Below are positions 38,013 through 51,278 of a stretch of 64,000 nt of DNA, piece after piece. The stretch lies in NCBI GenBank assembly GCA_022605955.1, contig JAKCOZ010000631.1, positions 42,959 to 106,958 on the forward strand, read 5' to 3'. Both the position numbers and the translations under genes were made by a program. The stretch's first letter is position 1, and every line of letters starts with the position of its first letter. A model generated the notes under the pieces. It did not search any database, had not been told where the DNA came from, and saw only the letters and a program-made list of their open reading frames with translations. The stretch comes from Rallus limicola. Its lineage: Eukaryota; Chordata; Aves; Gruiformes; Rallidae.

Positions 38013-40190
38013 TCGGCCCGAGCAGACTGCAGTTCAAAACATGCTAAACGTCCAGCAATAACTCCCAAAGTAAAGAAGCTAGGACTGAAAGGCATAGCTT
38101 GTCTGAAACCTCCTAACAGGACACACGAGCAGACCCTGTCACTTTGGCTCTCAGCCTTTTCCTTTGCCTGGAAAGAGGGAACATGCCTGGAACCTCCTAC
38201 GGTGCTTTTCTCGGCCCTAGCAGACTGCAGTTCAAAACATGCTAAACGTCCAGCAATAACTCCCAAAGTAAAGAAGCTAGGCCTGAAAGGCATAGCTTGT
38301 CTGAAACCTCCTAACAGGACACACGAGCAGACCCTGTCACTTTGGCTCTCAGCCTTTTCCTTTGCCTGGAAAGAGGGAACATGCCTGGAACCTCCTACGG
38401 TGCTTTTCTCGGCCCTAGCAGACTGCAGTTCAAAACATGCTAAACGTCCAGCAATAACTCCCAAAGTAAAGAAGCTAGGCCTGAAAGGCATAGCTTGTCT
38501 GAAACCTCCTAACAGGACACACGAGCAGACCCTGTCGCTTTGGCTCTCAGCCTTTTCCTTTGCCTGGAAAGAGGGAACATGCCTGGAACCTCCTACGGTG
38601 CTTTTCTCGGCCCTAGCAGACTGCAGTTCAAAACATGCTAAACGTCCAGCAATAACTCCCAAAGTAAAGAAGCTAGGCCTGAAAGGCATAGCTTGTCTGA
38701 AACCTCCTAACAGGACACACCAGCAGACCCTGTCGCTTTGGCTCTCAGCCTTTTCCTTTGCCTGGAAAGAGGGAACATGGCTGGAACCTCCTACGGTGCT
38801 TTTCTCGGCCCTAGCAGACTGCAGTTCAAAACATGCTAAACGTCCAGCAATAACTCCCAAAGTAAAGAAGCTAGGCCTGAAAGGCATAGCTTGTCTGAAA
38901 CCTCCTAACAGGACACACGAGCAGACCCTGTCGCTTTGGCTCTCAGCCTTTTCCTTTGCCTGGAAAGCGGGAACATGCCTGGAACCTCCTACGGTGCTTT
39001 TCTCGGCCCTAGCAGACTGCAGTTCAAAACATGCTAAACGTCCAGCAATAACTCCCAAAGTAAAGAAGCTAGGCCTGAAAGGCATAGCTTGTCTGAAACC
39101 TCCTAACAGGACACACGAGCAGACCCTGTCACTTTGGCTCTCAGCCTTTTCCTTTGCCTGGAAAGAGGGAACATGCCTGGAACCTCCTACGGTGCTTTTC
39201 TCGGCCCTAGCAGACTGCAGTTCAAAACATGCTAAACGTCCAGCAATAACTCCCAAAGTAAAGAAATTAGGCCTGAAAGGCATAGCTTGTCTGAAACCTC
39301 CTAACAGGACACACGAGCAGACCCTGTCGCTTTGGCTCTCAGCCTTTTCCTTTGCCTGGAAAGAGGGAACATGCCTGGAACCTCCTACGGTGCTTTTCTC
39401 GGCCCTAGCAGACTGCAGTTCAAAACATGCTAAACGTCCAGCAATAACTCCCAAAGTAAAGAAGCTAGGACTGAAAGGCATAGCTTGTCTGAAACCTCCT
39501 AACAGGACACACCAGCAGACCCTGTCACTTTGGCTCTCAGCCTTTTCCTTTGCCTGGAAAGAGGGAACATGCCTGGAACCTCCTACGGTGCTTTTCTCGG
39601 CCCTAGCAGACTGCAGTTCAAAACATGCTAAACGTCCAGCAATAACTCCCAAAGTAAAGAAGCTAGGCCTGAAAGGCATAGCTTGTCTGAAACCTCCTAA
39701 CAGGACACACGAGCAGACCCTGTCACTTTGGCTCTCAGCCTTTTCCTTTGCCTGGAAAGAGGGAACATGCCTGGAACCTCCTACGGTGCTTTTCTCGGCC
39801 CTAGCAGACTGCAGTTCAAAACATGCTAAACGTCCAGCAATAACTCCCAAAGTAAAGAAGCTAGGCCTGAAAGGCATAGCTTGTCTGAAACCTCCTAACA
39901 GGACACACGAGCAGACCCTGTCACTTTGGCTCTCAGCCTTTTCCTTTGCCTGGAAAGAGGGAACATGCCTGGAACCTCCTACGGTGCTTTTCTCGGCCCT
40001 AGCAGACTGCAGTTCAAAACATGCTAAACGTCCAGCAATAACTCCCAAAGTAAAGAAGCTAGGCCTGAAAGGCATAGCTTGTCTGAAACCTCCTAACAGG
40101 ACACACGAGCAGACCCTGTCGCTTTGGCTCTCAGCCTTTTCCTTTGCCTGGAAAGAGGGAACATGCCTGGAACCTCCTACGGTGCTTTTC
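38013..40190. repeat. 11-monomer HOR unit, copy 1 (m193-m203)
   Basis: The unit starts with the GCCCGAG copy m193. CACCAG with TCGC lies at its fourth monomer and AAATTAGG at its seventh. The next unit at 40191 repeats GCCCGAG at the first place and CACCAG with TCGC at the fourth, at an offset of exactly 2178 bp. Agreement decays in the right half, so the repeat is partial. Confidence 0.65.
38956..38972 (+). other. Closest CENP-B-box-like variant, in m197
   Basis: In monomer m197 (38805-39002) an A-to-C change at 38968 turns AAGAGGGA into AAGCGGGA. This restores the CGGG half of the CENP-B box and raises agreement to 13 of 17 overall and 7 of 9 essential positions. It is a single copy among 323, so it looks like a private mutation, not a maintained site. 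The TTCG half is still absent. Confidence 0.15.
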
Positions 40191-42368
40191 TCGGCCCGAG
40201 CAGACTGCAGTTCAAAACATGCTAAACGTCCAGCAATAACTCCCAAAGTAAAGAAGCTAGGCCTGAAAGGCATAGCTTGTCTGAAACCTCCTAACAGGAC
40301 ACACGAGCAGACTCTGTCACTTTGGCTCTCAGCCTTTTCCTTTGCCTGGAAAGAGGGAACATGCCTGGAACCTCCTACGGTGCTTTTCTCGGCCCTAGCA
40401 GACTGCAGTTCAAAACATGCTAAACGTCCAGCAATAACTCCCAAAGTAAAGAAGCTAGGCCTGAAAGGCATAGCTTGTCTGAAACCTCCTAACAGGACAC
40501 ACGAGCAGACCCTGTCACTTTGGCTCTCAGCCTTTTCCTTTGCCTGGAAAGAGGGAACATGCCTGGAACCTCCTACGGTGCTTTTCTCGGCCCTAGCAGA
40601 CTGCAGTTCAAAACATGCTAAACGTCCAGCAATAACTCCCAAAGTAAAGAAGCTAGGACTGAAAGGCATAGCTTGTCTGAAACCTCCTAACAGGACACAC
40701 GAGCAGACCCTGTCGCTTTGGCTCTCAGCCTTTTCCTTTGCCTGGAAAGAGGGAACATGCCTGGAACCTCCTACGGTGCTTTTCTCGGCCCTAGCAGACT
40801 GCAGTTCAAAACATGCTAAACGTCCAGCAATAACTCCCAAAGTAAAGAAGCTAGGCCTGAAAGGCATAGCTTGTCTGAAACCTCCTAACAGGACACACCA
40901 GCAGACCCTGTCGCTTTGGCTCTCAGCCTTTTCCTTTGCCTGGAAAGAGGGAACATGCCTGGAACCTCCTACGGTGCTTTTCTCGGCCCTAGCAGACTGC
41001 AGTTCAAAACATGCTAAACGTCCAGCAATAACTCCCAAAGTAAAGAAGCTAGGCCTGAAAGGCATAGCTTGTCTGAAACCTCCTAACAGGACACACGAGC
41101 AGACCCTGTCGCTTTGGCTCTCAGCCTTTTCCTTTGCCTGGAAAGAGGGAACATGCCTGGAACCTCCTACGGTGCTTTTCTCGGCCCTAGCAGACTGCAG
41201 TTCAAAACATGCTAAACGTCCAGCAATAACTCCCAAAGTAAAGAAGCTAGGCCTGAAAGGCATAGCTTGTCTGAAACCTCCTAACAGGACACACGAGCAG
41301 ACCCTGTCACTTTGGCTCTCAGCCTTTTCCTTTGCCTGGAAAGAGGGAACATGCCTGGAACCTCCTACGGTGCTTTTCTCGGCCCTAGCAGACTGCAGTT
41401 CAAAACATGCTAAACGTCCAGCAATAACTCCCAAAGTAAAGAAGCTAGGCCTGAAAGGCATAGCTTGTCTGAAACCTCCTAACAGGACACACGAGCAGAC
41501 CCTGTCGCTTTGGCTCTCAGCCTTTTCCTTTGCCTGGAAAGAGGGAACATGCCTGGAACCTCCTACGGTGCTTTTCTCGGCCCTAGCAGACTGCAGTTCA
41601 AAACATGCTAAACGTCCAGCAATAACTCCCAAAGTAAAGAAACTAGGCCTGAAAGGCATAGCTTGTCTGAAACCTCCTAACAGGACACACGAGCAGACCC
41701 TGTCGCTTTGGCTCTCAGCCTTTTCCTTTGCCTGGAAAGAGGGAACATGCCTGGAACCTCCTACGGTGCTTTTCTCGGCCCTAGCAGACTGCAGTTCAAA
41801 ACATGCTAAACGTCCAGCAATAACTCCCAAAGTAAAGAAGCTAGGCCTGAAAGGCATAGCTTGTCTGAAACCTCCTAACAGGACACACGAGCAGACCCTG
41901 TCGCTTTGGCTCTCAGCCTTTTCCTTTGCCTGGAAAGAGGGAACATGCCTGGAACCTCCTACGGTGCTTTTCTCGGCCCTAGCAGACTGCAGTTCAAAAC
42001 ATGCTAAACGTCCAGCAATAACTCCCAAAGTAAAGAAGCTAGGACTGAAAGGCATAGCTTGTCTGAAACCTCCTAACAGGACACACGAGCAGACCCTGTC
42101 ACTTTGGCTCTCAGCCTTTTCCTTTGCCTGGAAAGAGGGAACATGCCTGGAACCTCCTACGGTGCTTTTCTCGGCCCTAGCAGACTGCAGTTCAAAACAT
42201 GCTAAACGTCCAGCAATAACTCCCAAAGTAAAGAAGCTAGGCCTGAAAGGCATAGCTTGTCTGAAACCTCCTAACAGGACACACGAGCAGACCCTGTCAC
42301 TTTGGCTCTCAGCCTTTTCCTTTGCCTGGAAAGAGGGAACATGCCTGGAACCTCCTACGGTGCTTTTC
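40191..42368. repeat. 11-monomer HOR unit, copy 2 (m204-m214)
   Basis: GCCCGAG is in the first monomer, AGGACTG in the third, CACCAG with TCGC in the fourth, AAACTAGG in the eighth (41577) and AGGACTG in the tenth (41973). AAACTAGG and AGGACTG recur exactly 11 monomers later at 43755 and 44151. This supports a 2178-bp period across the region. Confidence 0.65.
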
Positions 42369-43160
42369 TCGGCCCTAGCAGACTGCAGTTCAAAACATGC
42401 TAAACGTCCAGCAATAACTCCCAAAGTAAAGAAGCTAGGCCTGAAAGGCATAGCTTGTCTGAAACCTCCTAACAGGACACACGAGCAGACCCTGTCGCTT
42501 TGGCTCTCAGCCTTTTCCTTTGCCTGGAAAGAGGGAACATGCCTGGAACCTCCTACGGTGCTTTTCTCGGCCCTAGCAGACTGCAGTTCAAAACATGCTA
42601 AACGTCCAGCAATAACTCCCAAAGTAAAGAAGCTAGGCCTGAAAGGCATAGCTTGTCTGAAACCTCCTAACAGGACACACGAGCAGACCCTGTCGCTTTG
42701 GCTCTCAGCCTTTTCCTTTGCCTGGAAAGAGGGAACATGCCTGGAACCTCCTACGGTGCTTTTCTCGGCCCTAGCAGACTGCAGTTCAAAACATGCTAAA
42801 CGTCCAGCAATAACTCCCAAAGTAAAGAAGCGAGGCCTGAAAGGCATAGCTTGTCTGAAACCTCCTAACAGGACACACGAGCAGACCCTGTCACTTTGGC
42901 TCTCAGCCTTTTCCTTTGCCTGGAAAGAGGGAACATGCCTGGAACCTCCTACGGTGCTTTTCTCGGCCCTAGCAGACTGCAGTTCAAAACATGCTAAACG
43001 TCCAGCAATAACTCCCAAAGTAAAGAAGCTAGGCCTGAAAGGCATAGCTTGTCTGAAACCTCCTAACAGGACACACGAGCAGACCCTGTCACTTTGGCTC
43101 TCAGCCTTTTCCTTTGCCTGGAAAGAGGGAACATGCCTGGAACCTCCTACGGTGCTTTTC

Positions 43161-44348
43161 TCGGCCCTAGCAGACTGCAGTTCAAAACATGCTAAACGTC
43201 CAGCAATAACTCCCAAAGTAAAGAAGCTAGGCCTGAAAGGCATAGCTTGTCTGAAACCTCCTAACAGGACACACCAGCAGACCCTGTCGCTTTGGCTCTC
43301 AGCCTTTTCCTTTGCCTGGAAAGAGGGAACATGCCTGGAACCTCCTACGGTGCTTTTCTCGGCCCTAGCAGACTGCAGTTCAAAACATGCTAAACGTCCA
43401 GCAATAACTCCCAAAGTAAAGAAGCTAGGCCTGAAAGGCATAGCTTGTATGAAACCTCCTAACAGGACACACGAGCAGACCCTGTCACTTTGGCTCTCAG
43501 CCTTTTCCTTTGCCTGGAAAGAGGGAACATGCCTGGAACCTCCTACGGTGCTTTTCTCGGCCCTAGCAGACTGCAGTTCAAAACATGCTAAACGTCCAGC
43601 AATAACTCCCAAAGTAAAGAAGCTAGGCCTGAAAGGCATAGCTTGTCTGAAACCTCCTAACAGGACACACGAGCAGACCCTGTCGCTTTGGCTCTCAGCC
43701 TTTTCCTTTGCCTGGAAAGAGGGAACATGCCTGGAACCTCCTACGGTGCTTTTCTCGGCCCTAACAGACTGCAGTTCAAAACATGCTAAACGTCCAGCAA
43801 TAACTCCCAAAGTAAAGAAACTAGGCCTGAAAGGCATAGCTTGTCTGAAACCTCCTAACAGGACACACGAGCAGACCCTGTCGCTTTGGCTCTCAGCCTT
43901 TTCCTTTGCCTGGAAAGAGGGAACATGCCTGGAACCTCCTACGGTGCTTTTCTCGGCCCTAGCAGACTGCAGTTCAAAACATGCTAAACGTCCAGCAATA
44001 ACTCCCAAAGTAAAGAAGCTAGGCCTGAAAGGCATAGCTTGTCTGAAACCTCCTAACAGGACACACGAGCAGACCCTGTCGCTTTGGCTCTCAGCCTTTT
44101 CCTTTGCCTGGAAAGAGGGAACATGCCTGGAACCTCCTACGGTGCTTTTCTCGGCCCTAGCAGACTGCAGTTCAAAACATGCTAAACGTCCAGCAATAAC
44201 TCCCAAAGTAAAGAAGCTAGGACTGAAAGGCATAGCTTGTCTGAAACCTCCTAACAGGACACACCAGCAGACCCTGTCACTTTGGCTCTGAGCCTTTTCC
44301 TTTGCCTGGAAAGAGGGAACATGCCTGGAACCTCCTACGGTGCTTTTC
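43161..44348. repeat. Six-monomer HOR segment, copy 1 (m219-m224)
   Basis: The order is CACCAG with TCGC, TGTATGAAACC, plain TCGC, AAACTAGG with CTAACAGAC, plain TCGC, then AGGACTG with CACCAG and TCAC. The series recurs 2178 bp later at 45339 with the fourth monomer missing. In this copy the last monomer also has CTCTGAGCC, which puts a TGA into the forward open frame at 44289-44291. Confidence 0.85.
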
Positions 44349-45338
44349 TCGGCCCTAGCAGACTGCAGTTCAAAACATGCTAAACGTCCAGCAATAACTC
44401 CCAAAGTAAAGAAGCTAGGACTGAAAGGCATAGCTTGTCTGAAACCTCCTAACAGGACACACGAGCAGACCCTGTCGCTTTGGCTCTCAGCCTTTTCCTT
44501 TGCCTGGAAAGAGGGAACATGCCTGGAACCTCCTACGGTGCTTTTCTCGGCCCGAGCAGACTGCAGTTCAAAACATGCTAAACGTCCAGCAATAACTCCC
44601 AAAGTAAAGAAGCTAGGCCTGAAAGGCATAGCTTGTCTGAAACCTCCTAACAGGACACACGAGCAGACCCTGTCACTTTGGCTCTCAGCCTTTTCCTTTG
44701 CCTGGAAAGAGGGAACATGCCTGGAACCTCCTACGGTGCTTTTCTCGGCCCTAGCAGACTGCAGTTCAAAACATGCTAAACGTCCAGCAATAACTCCCAA
44801 AGTAAAGAAGCTAGGCCTGAAAGGCATAGCTTGTCTGAAACCTCCTAACAGGACACACGAGCAGACCCTGTCACTTTGGCTCTCAGCCTTTTCCTTTGCC
44901 TGGAAAGAGGGAACATGCCTGGAACCTCCTACGGTGCTTTTCTCGGCCCTAGCAGACTGCAGTTCAAAACATGCTAAACGTCCAGCAATAACTCCCAAAG
45001 TAAAGAAGCTAGGCCTGAAAGGCATAGCTTGTCTGAAACCTCCTAACAGGACACACGAGCAGACCCTGTCGCTTTGGCTCTCAGCCTTTTCCTTTGCCTG
45101 GAAAGAGGGAACATGCCTGGAACCTCCTACGGTGCTTTTCTCGGCCCTAGCAGACTGCAGTTCAAAACATGCTAAACGTCCAGCAATAACTCCCAAAGTA
45201 AAGAAGCTAGGCCTGAAAGGCATAGCTTGTCTGAAACCTCCTAACAGGACACACCAGCAGACCCTGTCACTTTGGCTCTCAGCCTTTTCCTTTGCCTGGA
45301 AAGAGGGAACATGCCTGGAACCTCCTACGGTGCTTTTC

Positions 45339-46328
45339 TCGGCCCTAGCAGACTGCAGTTCAAAACATGCTAAACGTCCAGCAATAACTCCCAAAGTAAA
45401 GAAGCTAGGCCTGAAAGGCATAGCTTGTCTGAAACCTCCTAACAGGACACACCAGCAGACCCTGTCGCTTTGGCTCTCAGCCTTTTCCTTTGCCTGGAAA
45501 GAGGGAACATGCCTGGAACCTCCTACGGTGCTTTTCTCGGCCCTAGCAGACTGCAGTTCAAAACATGCTAAACGTCCAGCAATAACTCCCAAAGTAAAGA
45601 AGCTAGGCCTGAAAGGCATAGCTTGTATGAAACCTCCTAACAGGACACACGAGCAGACCCTGTCACTTTGGCTCTCAGCCTTTTCCTTTGCCTGGAAAGA
45701 GGGAACATGCCTGGAACCTCCTACGGTGCTTTTCTCGGCCCTAGCAGACTGCAGTTCAAAACATGCTAAACGTCCAGCAATAACTCCCAAAGTAAAGAAG
45801 CTAGGCCTGAAAGGCATAGCTTGTCTGAAACCTCCTAACAGGACACACGAGCAGACCCTGTCGCTTTGGCTCTCAGCCTTTTCCTTTGCCTGGAAAGAGG
45901 GAACATGCCTGGAACCTCCTACGGTGCTTTTCTCGGCCCTAGCAGACTGCAGTTCAAAACATGCTAAACGTCCAGCAATAACTCCCAAAGTAAAGAAGCT
46001 AGGCCTGAAAGGCATAGCTTGTCTGAAACCTCCTAACAGGACACACGAGCAGACCCTGTCGCTTTGGCTCTCAGCCTTTTCCTTTGCCTGGAAAGAGGGA
46101 ACATGCCTGGAACCTCCTACGGTGCTTTTCTCGGCCCTAGCAGACTGCAGTTCAAAACATGCTAAACGTCCAGCAATAACTCCCAAAGTAAAGAAGCTAG
46201 GACTGAAAGGCATAGCTTGTCTGAAACCTCCTAACAGGACACACCAGCAGACCCTGTCACTTTGGCTCTCAGCCTTTTCCTTTGCCTGGAAAGAGGGAAC
46301 ATGCCTGGAACCTCCTACGGTGCTTTTC
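45339..46328. repeat. Five-monomer HOR segment, copy 2 (m230-m234)
   Basis: CACCAG with TCGC, TGTATGAAACC, two plain TCGC copies, then AGGACTG with CACCAG and TCAC match 43161-44348. The monomer carrying AAACTAGG and CTAACAGAC has been lost. TGTATG is seen in only three monomers of the window (37815, 43359, 45537), so its shared context here is strong evidence of a duplication. Confidence 0.85.
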
Positions 46329-46922
46329 TCGGCCCTAGCAGACTGCAGTTCAAAACATGCTAAACGTCCAGCAATAACTCCCAAAGTAAAGAAGCTAGGC
46401 CTGAAAGGCATAGCTTGTCTGAAACCTCCTAACAGGACACACGAGCAGACCCTGTCGCTTTGGCTCTCAGCCTTTTCCTTTGCCTGGAAAGAGGGAACAT
46501 GCCTGGAACCTCCTACGGTGCTTTTCTCGGCCCTAGCAGACTGCAGTTCAAAACATGCTAAACGTCCAGCAATAACTCCCAAAGTAAAGAAGCTAGGCCT
46601 GAAAGGCATAGCTTGTCTGAAACCTCCTAACAGGACACACGAGCAGACCCTGTCACTTTGGCTCTCAGCCTTTTCCTTTGCCTGGAAAGAGGGAACATGC
46701 CTGGAACCTCCTACGGTGCTTTTCTCGGCCCTAGCAGACTGCAGTTCAAAACATGCTAAACGTCCAGCAATAACTCCCAAAGTAAAGAAGCTAGGCCTGA
46801 AAGGCATAGCTTGTCTGAAACCTCCTAACAGGACACACGAGCAGACCCTGTCGCTTTGGCTCTCAGCCTTTTCCTTTGCCTGGAAAGAGGGAACATGCCT
46901 GGAACCTCCTACGGTGCTTTTC

Positions 46923-47714
46923 TCGGCCCTAGCAGACTGCAGTTCAAAACATGCTAAACGTCCAGCAATAACTCCCAAAGTAAAGAAACTAGGCCTGAAA
47001 GGCATAGCTTGTCTGAAACCTCCTAACAGGACACACGAGCAGACCCTGTCGCTTTGGCTCTCAGCCTTTTCCTTTGCCTGGAAAGAGGGAACATGCCTGG
47101 AACCTCCTACGGTGCTTTTCTCGGCCCTAGCAGACTGCAGTTCAAAACATGCTAAACGTCCAGCAATAACTCCCAAAGTAAAGAAGCGAGGCCTGAAAGG
47201 CATAGCTTGTCTGAAACCTCCTAACAGGACACACGAGCAGACCCTGTCGCTTTGGCTCTCAGCCTTTTCCTTTGCCTGGAAAGAGGGAACATGCCTGGAA
47301 CCTCCTACGGTGCTTTTCTCGGCCCTAGCAGACTGCAGTTCAAAACATGCTAAACGTCCAGCAATAACTCCCAAAGTAAAGAAGCTAGGCCTGAAAGGCA
47401 TAGCTTGTCTGAAACCTCCTAACAGGACACACGAGCAGACCCTGTCGCTTTGGCTCTCAGCCTTTTCCTTTGCCTGGAAAGAGGGAACATGCCTGGAACC
47501 TCCTACGGTGCTTTTCTCGGCCCTAGCAGACTGCAGTTCAAAACATGCTAAACGTCCAGCAATAACTCCCAAAGTAAAGAAGCTAGGCCTGAAAGGCATA
47601 GCTTGTCTGAAACCTCCTAACAGGACACACGAGCAGACCCTGTCGCTTTGGCTCTCAGCCTTTTCCTTTGCCTGGAAAGAGGGAACATGCCTGGAACCTC
47701 CTACGGTGCTTTTC
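46923..47714. repeat. 792-bp four-monomer HOR, copy 1 (m238-m241)
   Basis: The order is AAACTAGG then AAGCGAGG then two plain monomers, all with TCGC. This copy lacks the CACCAG fourth monomer that defines later copies, so it may be an ancestral or recombined version. Confidence 0.7.
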
Positions 47715-48110
47715 TCGGCCCTAGCAGACTGCAGTTCAAAACATGCTAAACGTCCAGCAATAACTCCCAAAGTAAAGAAGCTAGGCCTGAAAGGCATAGC
47801 TTGTCTGAAACCTCCTAACAGGACACACGAGCAGACCCTGTCGCTTTGGCTCTCAGCCTTTTCCTTTGCCTGGAAAGAGGGAACATGCCTGGAACCTCCT
47901 ACGGTGCTTTTCTCGGCCCTAGCAGACTGCAGTTCAAAACATGCTAAACGTCCAGCAATAACTCCCAAAGTAAAGAAGCTAGGCCTGAAAGGCATAGCTT
48001 GTCTGAAACCTCCTAACAGGACACACGAGCAGACCCTGTCGCTTTGGCTCTCAGCCTTTTCCTTTGCCTGGAAAGAGGGAACATGCCTGGAACCTCCTAC
48101 GGTGCTTTTC

Positions 48111-48902
48111 TCGGCCCTAGCAGACTGCAGTTCAAAACATGCTAAACGTCCAGCAATAACTCCCAAAGTAAAGAAACTAGGCCTGAAAGGCATAGCTTGT
48201 CTGAAACCTCCTAACAGGACACACGAGCAGACCCTGTCGCTTTGGCTCTCAGCCTTTTCCTTTGCCTGGAAAGAGGGAACATGCCTGGAACCTCCTACGG
48301 TGCTTTTCTCGGCCCTAGCAGACTGCAGTTCAAAACATGCTAAACGTCCAGCAATAACTCCCAAAGTAAAGAAGCGAGGCCTGAAAGGCATAGCTTGTCT
48401 GAAACCTCCTAACAGGACACACGAGCAGACCCTGTCGCTTTGGCTCTCAGCCTTTTCCTTTGCCTGGAAAGAGGGAACATGCCTGGAACCTCCTACGGTG
48501 CTTTTCTCGGCCCTAGCAGACTGCAGTTCAAAACATGCTAAACGTCCAGCAATAACTCCCAAAGTAAAGAAGCTAGGCCTGAAAGGCATAGCTTGTCTGA
48601 AACCTCCTAACAGGACACACGAGCAGACCCTGTCGCTTTGGCTCTCAGCCTTTTCCTTTGCCTGGAAAGAGGGAACATGCCTGGAACCTCCTACGGTGCT
48701 TTTCTCGGCCCTAGCAGACTGCAGTTCAAAACATGCTAAACGTCCAGCAATAACTCCCAAAGTAAAGAAGCTAGGCCTGAAAGGCATAGCTTGTCTGAAA
48801 CCTCCTAACAGGACACACCAGCAGACCCTGTCACTTTGGCTCTCAGCCTTTTCCTTTGCCTGGAAAGAGGGAACATGCCTGGAACCTCCTACGGTGCTTT
48901 TC
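48111..48902. repeat. 792-bp four-monomer HOR, copy 2 (m244-m247)
   Basis: The order is AAACTAGG with TCGC, AAGCGAGG with TCGC, plain TCGC, and CACCAG with TCAC. This is the complete form of the four-monomer unit and lies directly beside copy 3. Confidence 0.85.
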
Positions 48903-49694
48903 TCGGCCCTAGCAGACTGCAGTTCAAAACATGCTAAACGTCCAGCAATAACTCCCAAAGTAAAGAAACTAGGCCTGAAAGGCATAGCTTGTCTGAAACC
49001 TCCTAACAGGACACACGAGCAGACCCTGTCGCTTTGGCTCTCAGCCTTTTCCTTTGCCTGGAAAGAGGGAACATGCCTGGAACCTCCTACGGTGCTTTTC
49101 TCGGCCCTAGCAGACTGCAGTTCAAAACATGCTAAACGTCCAGCAATAACTCCCAAAGTAAAGAAGCGAGGCCTGAAAGGCATAGCTTGTCTGAAACCTC
49201 CTAACAGGACACACGAGCAGACCCTGTCGCTTTGGCTCTCAGCCTTTTCCTTTGCCTGGAAAGAGGGAACATGCCTGGAACCTCCTACGGTGCTTTTCTC
49301 GGCCCTAGCAGACTGCAGTTCAAAACATGCTAAACGTCCAGCAATAACTCCCAAAGTAAAGAAGCGAGGCCTGAAAGGCATAGCTTGTCTGAAACCTCCT
49401 AACAGGACACACGAGCAGACCCTGTCGCTTTGGCTCTCAGCCTTTTCCTTTGCCTGGAAAGAGGGAACATGCCTGGAACCTCCTACGGTGCTTTTCTCGG
49501 CCCTAGCAGACTGCAGTTCAAAACATGCTAAACGTCCAGCAATAACTCCCAAAGTAAAGAAGCTAGGCCTGAAAGGCATAGCTTGTCTGAAACCTCCTAA
49601 CAGGACACACCAGCAGACCCTGTCACTTTGGCTCTCAGCCTTTTCCTTTGCCTGGAAAGAGGGAACATGCCTGGAACCTCCTACGGTGCTTTTC
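48903..49694. repeat. 792-bp four-monomer HOR, copy 3 (m248-m251)
   Basis: This is the same unit in tandem with copy 2, except that the third monomer also carries AAGCGAGG. Spread of that variant to a neighbouring monomer fits short-tract gene conversion. Confidence 0.85.
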
Positions 49695-50486
49695 TCGGCC
49701 CTAGCAGACTGCAGTTCAAAACATGCTAAACGTCCAGCAATAACTCCCAAAGTAAAGAAGCTAGGCCTGAAAGGCATAGCTTGTCTGAAACCTCCTAACA
49801 GGACACACGAGCAGACCCTGTCGCTTTGGCTCTCAGCCTTTTCCTTTGCCTGGAAAGAGGGAACATGCCTGGAACCTCCTACGGTGCTTTTCTCGGCCCT
49901 AGCAGACTGCAGTTCAAAACATGCTAAACGTCCAGCAATAACTCCCAAAGTAAAGAAGCTAGGCCTGAAAGGCATAGCTTGTCTGAAACCTCCTAACAGG
50001 ACACACGAGCAGACCCTGTCACTTTGGCTCTCAGCCTTTTCCTTTGCCTGGAAAGAGGGAACATGCCTGGAACCTCCTACGGTGCTTTTCTCGGCCCTAG
50101 CAGACTGCAGTTCAAAACATGCTAAACGTCCAGCAATAACTCCCAAAGTAAAGAAGCTAGGCCTGAAAGGCATAGCTTGTCTGAAACCTCCTAACAGGAC
50201 ACACGAGCAGACCCTGTCGCTTTGGCTCTCAGCCTTTTCCTTTGCCTGGAAAGAGGGAACATGCCTGGAACCTCCTACGGTGCTTTTCTCGGCCCTAGCA
50301 GACTGCAGTTCAAAACATGCTAAACGTCCAGCAATAACTCCCAAAGTAAAGAAGCTAGGCCTGAAAGGCATAGCTTGTCTGAAACCTCCTAACAGGACAC
50401 ACGAGCAGACCCTGTCACTTTGGCTCTCAGCCTTTTCCTTTGCCTGGAAAGAGGGAACATGCCTGGAACCTCCTACGGTGCTTTTC

Positions 50487-51278
50487 TCGGCCCTAGCAGA
50501 CTGCAGTTCAAAACATGCTAAACGTCCAGCAATAACTCCCAAAGTAAAGAAACTAGGCCTGAAAGGCATAGCTTGTCTGAAACCTCCTAACAGGACACAC
50601 GAGCAGACCCTGTCGCTTTGGCTCTCAGCCTTTTCCTTTGCCTGGAAAGAGGGAACATGCCTGGAACCTCCTACGGTGCTTTTCTCGGCCCTAGCAGACT
50701 GCAGTTCAAAACATGCTAAACGTCCAGCAATAACTCCCAAAGTAAAGAAGCGAGGCCTGAAAGGCATAGCTTGTCTGAAACCTCCTAACAGGACACACGA
50801 GCAGACCCTGTCGCTTTGGCTCTCAGCCTTTTCCTTTGCCTGGAAAGAGGGAACATGCCTGGAACCTCCTACGGTGCTTTTCTCGGCCCTAGCAGACTGC
50901 AGTTCAAAACATGCTAAACGTCCAGCAATAACTCCCAAAGTAAAGAAGCTAGGCCTGAAAGGCATAGCTTGTCTGAAACCTCCTAACAGGACACACGAGC
51001 AGACCCTGTCGCTTTGGCTCTCAGCCTTTTCCTTTGCCTGGAAAGAGGGAACATGCCTGGAACCTCCTACGGTGCTTTTCTCGGCCCTAGCAGACTGCAG
51101 TTCAAAACATGCTAAACGTCCAGCAATAACTCCCAAAGTAAAGAAGCTAGGCCTGAAAGGCATAGCTTGTCTGAAACCTCCTAACAGGACACACCAGCAG
51201 ACCCTGTCACTTTGGCTCTCAGCCTTTTCCTTTGCCTGGAAAGAGGGAACATGCCTGGAACCTCCTACGGTGCTTTTC
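50487..51278. repeat. 792-bp four-monomer HOR, copy 4 (m256-m259)
   Basis: This complete unit matches 48111-48902. Four TCGC/TCAC-alternating monomers (49695-50486) without other markers separate it from copy 3. A shortened version made only of the AAACTAGG and CACCAG monomers follows at 51279. Confidence 0.85.
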